From: an uncultured Acidobacteriaceae bacterium
Lineage (GTDB): Bacteria; Acidobacteriota; Terriglobia; Terriglobales; Acidobacteriaceae
Direction of reading: 5' to 3'
DNA length: 64,000 nt
Assembly: GCA_903842065.1 (NCBI GenBank)
Contig: CAIMKZ010000098.1
Location: 62,001 to 126,000 of the forward strand
Shown: positions 57,859 to 64,000 of the stretch, piece by piece
Position numbering within the stretch: the first letter of the stretch is position 1
Layout: each line of letters opens with the position of its first letter
Position numbers and translations under genes: made by a program
The notes under the pieces: model-generated
The model's database searches: none
What the model saw: only the letters and a program-made list of their open reading frames with translations
What the model was told of the DNA's origin: nothing

Positions 57859-59100
57859 TTACGCGTTCGGATTCGCCACCCTTCCGATGAACAGAATCGA
57901 TCCCGATGCCTTGTGCTTGATCAGGAAGAGGAAGGGCCGGTCGGCGCGGAATATCTCCGGCATATCGATTTGGACGCTCTTGCTGCTCATAATAACGGCG
58001 GTGGCTGCCGCGGCTTCGCTGCCCTTTTCGTTGACGTCGATGAAGGCCTGGTGGATGACGGCGGATATGTACAGATCCTTGTCTCCAGTCATGCCTGAGA
58101 AGTTCGCGGCGCTCTCGCTGAAAGCATCCCGAATGCCCATGCCGGTCAATTCCGGGGCAAGGCTGTAGCGCGCCGTGAATGTGAAGCGTGGCAGCGCAAC
58201 GATGACCTCAGCGGTTGACATCGCCTTCTCAATCGCAGCCAGGCTATCGGCCGTAAGCTTCGACTCGAGCGAGTCCACGCCAGCGTCGGGCAGCAGTACG
58301 ATCATGGAGAGGTCGTCGCCCTCATACGGTAGCTCAATGGCTGCAACGTTGTCCTGATGCACATAGCGGAAATGCGACTTTTGCTGCATCGTCTGGGCTT
58401 TGACGATCTTGCCGTCGTCCAGATGAAAGTCCTGGGGCCGAGTGTTCGCCTCTGGAAACGGCTGCTTCCAATCGCCTTTGAAATAGATGGCATTGGTCAG
58501 GATCAGGCGAGTCAGTTCCGACACGTCATCGAGGTGAATGAGGTCTTTGATCTTGCCGGCGGTTTTGTCTTCTACCCAGGAGTTGATGGTGGCTACGGCT
58601 TTACCGCGCGCGCCCACAAAGTCCACCGTCTTGAAGCCGCCTCCGTAGTATCGATTGATTCTGCTGGTGAACTCGGGCACGAAGGCGTAGCTCTGCTGTC
58701 CCCATAGCGCGTTCGAGATTGCAAGCTGGTAGTGCTTTCCGGGCGCGGCCTTTACAGCATCCATCAGTTGGGCAAAGCCTTCCATGCGCTCCGCGTCGGT
58801 CATCCCCAGATGCAGCGTATCCGCCATCTCTTTGCGGGTGTTGCCGCTGCTTCCTTCGAAGGTCATGGCCAACGCGGTCGAAACGCTCGCCGGGGATGCA
58901 AAGACATTCTGCGCCTTTCGCGAGCCGCTCAAACTACGGTAGAACTCGATGGCGAACTGGTTGTTTGCGTGCGTTAAATTCGGCAAGGCCGTTTCGCTGT
59001 TCGATTTGGACTGGGCGATGCCCCGGCCGGACGGTCCGATCGCAATCGCGAGCATGAGTGCTACTACGGGCAGATACCGACGTATGCTGAAAACTATCAT
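57859..59100 (-). CDS. Exported serpin (serine protease inhibitor)
   Basis: The 413-residue protein starts at ATG 59100 behind GGAG. After a signal peptide (YLPVVALMLAIAIG ... GIAQ) comes a complete serpin fold: 'NVFASPASVSTALAMTFEGS', 'LILTNAIYFKGDWKQPF', 'IELPYEGDDLSMIVLLPD', and the end 'DRPFLFLIKHKASGSILFIG'. The hinge 'VNEKGSEAAAATAV' has small residues needed for loop insertion, so it should be inhibitory. Counting from the hinge Gly as P15 puts Lys at P1 ('IMSSKS'), predicting action on trypsin-like proteases. Bacterial serpins are thought to block foreign or own secreted proteases. No close functional partner is seen. Confidence 0.95.
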   Translation of the reverse strand: MIVFSIRRYLPVVALMLAIAIGPSGRGIAQSKSNSETALPNLTHANNQFAIEFYRSLSGSRKAQNVFASPASVSTALAMTFEGSSGNTRKEMADTLHLGMTDAERMEGFAQLMDAVKAAPGKHYQLAISNALWGQQSYAFVPEFTSRINRYYGGGFKTVDFVGARGKAVATINSWVEDKTAGKIKDLIHLDDVSELTRLILTNAIYFKGDWKQPFPEANTRPQDFHLDDGKIVKAQTMQQKSHFRYVHQDNVAAIELPYEGDDLSMIVLLPDAGVDSLESKLTADSLAAIEKAMSTAEVIVALPRFTFTARYSLAPELTGMGIRDAFSESAANFSGMTGDKDLYISAVIHQAFIDVNEKGSEAAAATAVIMSSKSVQIDMPEIFRADRPFLFLIKHKASGSILFIGRVANPNA

Positions 59101-59270
59101 GTTTTTCTCCTTCGTCGACCCGCTTGATCCGCTGAGATAGCTCCCAAAGGCGGCAAATCGGTTCGTCTAACTGTAGAACGGCAGGGTCATCTCTTCTTGC
59201 AGTATTTCTTATCGATTTGATCGTGCCATCTGGCTCCGTGCTAGTTCCGGAAGGCGCCATCATATTGCCG

Positions 59271-60722
59271 TCAGTATTCACGCCCCTTGGCTTCCGGCCC
59301 GAGGAAGTGATCGGCAATCGACTCGCTGACATTATCCCAGGCGTCGGATATCTTGTCGTCTACCCTGCTGGAGACAGCGTTCTCCAGCTTGTCCACCACA
59401 TACATCTCCGCAGAGAGCTTGTCGGCCTGCCGAATGACGGTCTTCAACTGCACTTTTTGGGCCTCGGACACCGCGGTCCGCTCAAGCATGACGGTGGCCC
59501 GCTTGCGCTCCAGACGCACCGCATCGAACAGGACCTTGCGCTCGGCTTCGTCCTTCAACAGTCCTCCGGTCGAGGGAGTCAGTTCGCTAGCCACTTCGAG
59601 CGTAACTTTGCGCAACATGGCGCTGAGAGCTTCTTTCGAAGTCATGGCGTCCCAGACCATGGCGCCAGTGTCGCCCAGTTTGGGATCGACAACGGCTTGC
59701 GCGGCGCGCAGCATGGCTGGATCGACGTTCCTGGGCACGTCATGCTGCAGCCGCACGTCCTGGACCAGGTGGGCGAATTCCTTGGCTTTGGCGGGATCCT
59801 TCAAATAGGCCAGCGCTGCGTCGTAATCGGCGTCCTTTTTGACCAGGAAGGCGTAGGCGCCATCCTCGCCCGCGATGAAGGTTTTGCCGCCGATGATCAG
59901 TATCTTGCAGGGCATGCTGATTGACTCGCCCAGCACGCCGGTCATCTCCCAGCCGGCCACCACCAGATCGAGGGCGTTCATCAGCCGGTCGTCGTTCAGA
60001 TAAACCTTCTTCCAGTCCAGCTTTACCTCTTTGGCCGGGATAGGCAGCGGAGGAACCACGGAGGCCAGGCGATGTGCAATTGGCGACACCTGCGGGTCGG
60101 TGATGGTCCTTGTCCATGCAGATTGAGTCGGGTTCGCGTTGCCGCTGTCGAGCCCCTTCAAACTGCCAAAAACGACAGGCGGCGCTTCCGAAGAAGCTCC
60201 GTCGATTCCCTTGAATCCGCCGGCTGCGCCGGGTTTGAATGAGTCGAAGGCGGCCTGGCGGCGCGCGGCCTCGAGGGACGCCTGGCGCTGATTCTCCGCA
60301 GCCTGCTGCAACTGTCTGAGCGCCAGGGCTCGCTGATTATCGGCATCGATCTTGTCTTGCTTCTTCTTTTCCGCAGCGGCGGCATCGGCTTTTTTCTTGG
60401 CATCGGCGGCAGCTTTGCGGCGCTTATTCGCTTCGGCCAACTTTTGGAAGCGATCTTTCCAGACCTGTACTGGATTGGACACTGGAGAATCGGAGGACGA
60501 AGACGAGGAAGAATCGCCCGGGCAGGGGATACCTGAGACTCTGACGCAAGTTGGCTCCGGTGGCGGTGGAATGTACTGCGCAGCCGCCTTCTCGCTGGAA
60601 ACAAGTACAAGGCAAACGAATATTGAAACACCCAGCAGAAGCGTGATGTGCCGCATCTTCCAGACTCGATGAATACTGTAACCGCAATGAAGAGACTCGT
60701 AATCAAATTTGACTAAAGTCAT
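59271..60722 (-). CDS. Exported coiled-coil protein of unknown function
   Basis: The 483-residue product from ATG 60722 (behind GAGGG) has a hydrophobic segment 'ITLLLGVSIFVCLVLVSS' ending in AAAQ. ATG 60656 would give a more usual signal peptide but has a poorly spaced ribosome site. A Pro/Ser-rich linker (PPPPEPT, SSSSSSSDS) follows, then a long Ala/Lys/Gln coiled coil (about 90-165). The second half is globular with 'ILIIGGKTFIAGEDGAYAFL' and Arg/Glu-rich helices. No known family recognised. It lies downstream of the Sel1-repeat gene on the same strand but a terminator separates them. Confidence 0.7.
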   Translation of the reverse strand: MTLVKFDYESLHCGYSIHRVWKMRHITLLLGVSIFVCLVLVSSEKAAAQYIPPPPEPTCVRVSGIPCPGDSSSSSSSDSPVSNPVQVWKDRFQKLAEANKRRKAAADAKKKADAAAAEKKKQDKIDADNQRALALRQLQQAAENQRQASLEAARRQAAFDSFKPGAAGGFKGIDGASSEAPPVVFGSLKGLDSGNANPTQSAWTRTITDPQVSPIAHRLASVVPPLPIPAKEVKLDWKKVYLNDDRLMNALDLVVAGWEMTGVLGESISMPCKILIIGGKTFIAGEDGAYAFLVKKDADYDAALAYLKDPAKAKEFAHLVQDVRLQHDVPRNVDPAMLRAAQAVVDPKLGDTGAMVWDAMTSKEALSAMLRKVTLEVASELTPSTGGLLKDEAERKVLFDAVRLERKRATVMLERTAVSEAQKVQLKTVIRQADKLSAEMYVVDKLENAVSSRVDDKISDAWDNVSESIADHFLGPEAKGREY

Positions 60723-60825
60723 GGCGTCCCTCGAACAAAAAGCTTATGCGTGTAATTCAAGCCCCGCAAGAACGCTTCATGAGGCTGTTCGCAACTTCAT
60801 TCTGCAAGCCTGATCAGAAGTAAAG

Positions 60826-60848
60826 CCTCAAGGGTGTGCCCCTTGAGG
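60826..60848. terminator. Hairpin between Sel1 and coiled-coil genes
   Basis: CCTCAAGGG and CCCTTGAGG form a 9-bp stem. It lies 34 bp after the Sel1-repeat stop; the plus side has GGGTTTTCC and the minus side GCTTTACTT. Confidence 0.7.
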
Positions 60849-60881
60849 GTTTTCCTCGATCCATTTTAAGCGGCGACGCGC

Positions 60882-62318
60882 TCAATGCATTCTGTTCGCC
60901 GCGGCACATCCCTGCGAGTCTCCATACTCGCAGGCCTTCTGGTAAGAAGAGCGCGCCTGAGAGGAGTCCTGCGGTAGGCCAAGGCCCATCTCGTAGAGTC
61001 TGCCCAGCGACTCGCACGCACGCGCATCCCCCCCGTCACAGGCTTTGCGATAGAAGCGGATGGCGCCCTCATCGTGCTTTAGAGCCGCGTCTTGCGCCGG
61101 CTCCGGGGCCGCGCTCGACGGACTTGGTGCGCTTGCAACACTTGCAACTCTCACTCTCGGAGCCGTAACCGTTGGCGGCGCCACCGCGCTCTCTTCCGTT
61201 TTCTTGCCGTTGACTCTGTCGCAACCTTCCGCCCAGCCGTCGTTGCAGGCCTTCTGGTAGATGGTGCGCGCCTTCGCCGAGTCCGCCGCGACTCCCAAGC
61301 CCTCTTCGTAGAGTCTGCCTAGCTCAATGCAGGACTGCGAGGTTCCGGTGTCACAGGTTTGCTCGTAGCGCGCACGCGCTTGCTCATAGTTCAATTCCTT
61401 CTCGTAAAGCTTCCCCAGCGCCTCGCAGCCCGGCAGGTCTGGATTCATATGGTCGCAGGCCGCCTGGTAGAGCTTCTTCGCCTGAGCGGTATCCACGTCT
61501 CCGCCTAACCCTTTTTCGTAAAGACTTCCCAGCGATGTGCAGCTTTCTTTGGTGACGGCATCCGGATCGTTGCAGGCCTTTTGGTACGCCTCCCGGGCGC
61601 GTACATGGTCCGGCGCACCCTCCTCGTCCCCTTCGTATTTATCGCCAACAATTCGGCAGGTGCTGAGCTGGCCGCCGTCGCAGGCTTTGCGAAAGTAGTA
61701 AAACGCCTGCTTTCGATCTGCTGTAAAGTCACGGACACTCATTTCATAGACCGATCCGGCCTCAGAACACCCTTGCATCTCACCGCCGTTGCAAGCCTTG
61801 ATGTAATAGGTCAACGCCAGATCGTCATCTACTGTGACTCCATTGCCCCAGTCGTACATCTGTCCAAGATGGATACAGCCAAAGAAATCGTTGCTGTCGC
61901 AGGCCTTCTTATACGCGGCGCGAGCCTTGTCGTAATCCCGCACTCCGGCGTCGCCGTCCTCGTACATCGCCCCCAACTGATCGCAGGCTCGCTTTGCACC
62001 ACCGTCGCAAGCTCTGGTGATCAGCGAAAGGGCCGCTCCTTTGGGGCTTCGCCCATACATCATCATGCCGAAGTTGTAGAGCGTCTTGGGTGGCGCCGGG
62101 AACACAAAGTCGTAAAACGCAATCAGCGCCAGAAGAACTACCACGCCTCCAACCATGCGGAGCGCTAGACTCCAGCGACTATCCTCCGGTAAATCCGAAG
62201 GCCTTGCTGTTGCTGGCCCATCCAACGGGGCTCTTCGCGACCTTTTGATTGCAAAAGCTAAAACAAAAGCAACAACGACCACAAAAGCTAATACAAAAAT
62301 TTCGAGCAACGAAATCAT
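60882..62318 (-). CDS. Membrane-anchored cysteine-rich Sel1-repeat (Hcp-like) protein
   Basis: The 478-residue protein starts at ATG 62318 behind GGAG. Two N-terminal hydrophobic helices (IFVLAFVVVVAFVLAFAI; VGGVVVLLALIAFYDFVF) anchor it. About eight to nine Sel1-like repeats follow, each near 36-40 residues with the pattern A..Y.KACDGG...C..LG.LYE.G (for example 'KACNGGEMQGCSEAGSVYEM'). Paired Cys residues in each repeat recall the Helicobacter cysteine-rich (Hcp) proteins, where they form disulfides, so the repeat part is probably periplasmic. A Pro/Ala/Ser-rich linker breaks the array before the last two repeats. Such repeats bind proteins; the partner is unknown. Confidence 0.9.
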   Translation of the reverse strand: MISLLEIFVLAFVVVVAFVLAFAIKRSRRAPLDGPATARPSDLPEDSRWSLALRMVGGVVVLLALIAFYDFVFPAPPKTLYNFGMMMYGRSPKGAALSLITRACDGGAKRACDQLGAMYEDGDAGVRDYDKARAAYKKACDSNDFFGCIHLGQMYDWGNGVTVDDDLALTYYIKACNGGEMQGCSEAGSVYEMSVRDFTADRKQAFYYFRKACDGGQLSTCRIVGDKYEGDEEGAPDHVRAREAYQKACNDPDAVTKESCTSLGSLYEKGLGGDVDTAQAKKLYQAACDHMNPDLPGCEALGKLYEKELNYEQARARYEQTCDTGTSQSCIELGRLYEEGLGVAADSAKARTIYQKACNDGWAEGCDRVNGKKTEESAVAPPTVTAPRVRVASVASAPSPSSAAPEPAQDAALKHDEGAIRFYRKACDGGDARACESLGRLYEMGLGLPQDSSQARSSYQKACEYGDSQGCAAANRMH

Positions 62319-62559
62319 GGCATACTCCAGGAACTGTCAGACTCCGGGTGTCTCCCCAGCTGAGCCGCGTAAATACCCCTTTGATTTATCGCCCTTCGGA
62401 TTGTACGGCGCAAAGGTATTCCGCCACGGCGCCGGCGTAGAACCTGGCCCCGATCCGAACCCTCTGGCGCACAGCGATCCCGCGTTTGAGAAATGCCTTT
62501 CAGGATCATGCGAGTCGTTGAATGACGATGGCTGCATTGTTGCCCCCAATTGATTAGCG

Positions 62560-64000
62560 CTATCTGGCCGCACTCTTCGCCGTTAGCGTCGCCTGGATGC
62601 GCATTTGCGCTTCCGCAGCGTCATCCGCCGAGGGTTTCGAGTCCAGATAGTAATTGAACATCGTGATTGCATCGTCGAATTTGCTGTGCATTTGGAGCGC
62701 GACCCCTAGGTTGTAGTAGCCGTTTCCCCACCACGGCGCCAGATCGACCACCTTGTGCAACAGTTCGATAGGCGCATCGAGAGCATTCGGCGTCCTGGCC
62801 TGCTGAAGCTGTTGCGAAGCCTGCACAAACAATTGCCTGGCAACCTCCGGCAGTGCGGGCGCCGCAGGCAGCGCCGTTCCTAATTGGATCACTCTTCGGC
62901 GTAGCAATAGGCTCTGCGGATCGGAGGAAAGTGCACGCACGTAGGCCGTAAATTGTTCCTGATTGTCCTTCCACTGCGTCTGTTCGAGCTGCCGGTATTG
63001 CAGGTCTCCGCTCTGCAGCAGCTTGCCAACCTCCACATTGCCGGCGAGGGCCGCGTGTTGCAATGCGGCCAGACCCTTCTTATCCTTTACCCCGGGATCA
63101 GCTCCCCTTTTTAGCAGATACTTGACTATCTCGACTTGGATTTTGTCGATGGCGAACAGCAGAGGCGTGCGCCCCTGAGCGTCGCGCTGCTCAAGATTGG
63201 CCCCTTGGTCGGCCAGCAGTTGGACCATGGACATCTTTCCCATCTCAATGGCCAACGTCAGCGGCGTCATGGAGCCTTCCACTTTGACGTTGAAGTGGTA
63301 GCAGTCGATTGCGCCCTCGCGCATGGCATCGATGTTGGCGTGACGGGACAAGAGCAGTTTAACAAGCTCCGGCTGGTTGATCGCCACAGCCCATATAAGC
63401 GGCGTGACATTTTTGAGGGTCGTCGAGTAGTACCCTTCCGCTTTGAAGTCGCTGCTCAAATTGGCTTCGATATCGGCCCCGGCATCCAGTAGCAGCTTCA
63501 GTTGTTCTGGACTTCGTTCCGCGATGGCAGCGGCCAATTTATTGTTCAACTCCCGCTGAACGCCGAGAGCCGCAAAGCGTTCCTGAAGAAAGGCGGTCAT
63601 GTCGGCATGATTCTTGTTATACCCGGAAAAGACCAGGGCGTTCGCACCCTCATTATTTACCGCCTCCAGGTTGGCGCCATGGTTCAGCAGAAGCGTAGCC
63701 GTTTCTACCGGGCAGTTGCGTGCTGCCCACATCAGCGGCGTGCGATTGTAGTTATCTCGCGCCTCGACGTTGGCGCCTTTGCTGACCAATAGATTCACTG
63801 GAACAGGCTTGTTATTGGCCGCGGCAAATATAAGAGGCGTCAGCCCGTCATTATTCCTGACTTCAAGATTGGCCCCTCGAGTCAACAGGGCTCGGAGAAT
63901 CTCCAGATTGTCGCCAATGACCGCCCAGTGCAGGGCGGTGTTGCCGGCCACGTCGCTTTTTACCTCTGTGTCGGAGCCGGCATTCAGCAGAACCAAAACC
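62560..64000 (-). CDS. Ankyrin-repeat protein with C-terminal TPR-like part (5' end outside window)
   Basis: About 480 residues are visible and the frame stays open to the window edge. Roughly eight ankyrin repeats are seen, such as 'GNTALHWAVIGDNLEILRAL', 'GLTPLIFAAANNKPVPVNLL', 'RTPLMWAARNCPVETATLLL', 'VTPLIWAVAINQPELVKLLL' and 'GRTPLLFAIDKIQVEIVKYL'. The C-terminal 100 residues contain a TPR-like pair of helices ('WWGNGYYNLGVALQMHSKFD'). Ankyrin proteins mediate protein contacts. It lies 241 bp upstream of the Sel1-repeat gene on the same strand, so the two may work together. The gap between them holds no convincing gene. Confidence 0.9.
   Translation of the reverse strand, partial: VLVLLNAGSDTEVKSDVAGNTALHWAVIGDNLEILRALLTRGANLEVRNNDGLTPLIFAAANNKPVPVNLLVSKGANVEARDNYNRTPLMWAARNCPVETATLLLNHGANLEAVNNEGANALVFSGYNKNHADMTAFLQERFAALGVQRELNNKLAAAIAERSPEQLKLLLDAGADIEANLSSDFKAEGYYSTTLKNVTPLIWAVAINQPELVKLLLSRHANIDAMREGAIDCYHFNVKVEGSMTPLTLAIEMGKMSMVQLLADQGANLEQRDAQGRTPLLFAIDKIQVEIVKYLLKRGADPGVKDKKGLAALQHAALAGNVEVGKLLQSGDLQYRQLEQTQWKDNQEQFTAYVRALSSDPQSLLLRRRVIQLGTALPAAPALPEVARQLFVQASQQLQQARTPNALDAPIELLHKVVDLAPWWGNGYYNLGVALQMHSKFDDAITMFNYYLDSKPSADDAAEAQMRIQATLTAKSAAR

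Noticed and set aside
62155..62553. Plus-strand frame between the Sel1 and ankyrin genes
   Set aside because: Overlaps the Sel1 gene start, is Pro-rich with no known features, and has no ribosome-binding site.

Overview
The window looks like chromosome of a soil-type Acidobacteriota (class Terriglobia is the best guess). Three very large Oar-like TonB-dependent receptors with an N-terminal carboxypeptidase-regulatory-like domain and the PLNGRN motif, membrane-anchored winged-helix-like proteins paired with two of them, an M61 peptidase and high-GC coding all fit that group. The assignment rests on family content, not on a database search.

Layout. 1-3048 (minus): an operon of circularly permuted ATP-grasp, alpha-E and transglutaminase-like proteins, thought to be a peptide/amide-ligase system. 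3240-6801: glutamine synthetase (minus) and a secreted M61 peptidase (plus). 6867-6956: tRNA-Ser(UGA). About 6934-28980: an integrated mobilizable element next to that tRNA. It carries a tyrosine integrase, an ArdC-like antirestriction protein, a MobF relaxase, a VirD4/TrwB coupling protein, a small TrwA-like protein and a probable oriT. Its cargo is a three-gene block of SNF2 helicase with DUF3883, DUF1156 DNA methyltransferase and DUF499 ATPase. A RepA-like ATPase, an AlpA-like excisionase/regulator, an unknown 406-residue protein and an Abi-alpha protein follow. No type IV secretion channel genes are present, so the element should depend on a helper for transfer. 29285-43544: two TonB receptors flank a catabolic cluster (cyclase, IclR regulator, 3-hydroxyacyl-CoA-dehydrogenase-like enzyme, SDR, thiolase, beta-keto acid cleavage enzyme). 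43929-47778: a membrane-anchored regulator, a small membrane protein, an ABC-F ATPase and tRNA-Leu(UAA). 48037-56529 (minus): a second membrane-anchored regulator, a third TonB receptor, a PepSY membrane protein and an MBL-fold protein, suggesting one uptake/reduction locus. 57037-64000: a small secreted protein, a serpin, a coiled-coil exported protein, a cysteine-rich Sel1-repeat protein and an ankyrin-repeat protein cut by the window edge.

The most interesting part is the defense-type cargo of the mobile element. Helicase, methyltransferase and ATPase are packed within 15 bp of each other. The helicase ends in a nuclease-like D...ExK motif. The middle of the methyltransferase differs sharply in base composition from both its ends and has lost most of the cysteines I recall for its zinc ribbon, as if a recognition region had been exchanged. 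An Abi-alpha gene and an unknown acidic protein share the element and are candidate extra defense cargo.

Elsewhere, the logic of the catabolic cluster is readable: oxidation of a free 3-hydroxy acid, cleavage of the resulting beta-keto acid with acetyl-CoA, then thiolysis, under control of an IclR protein. The paired receptors and ToxR/CadC-like regulators suggest ligand-sensing control of outer-membrane uptake.
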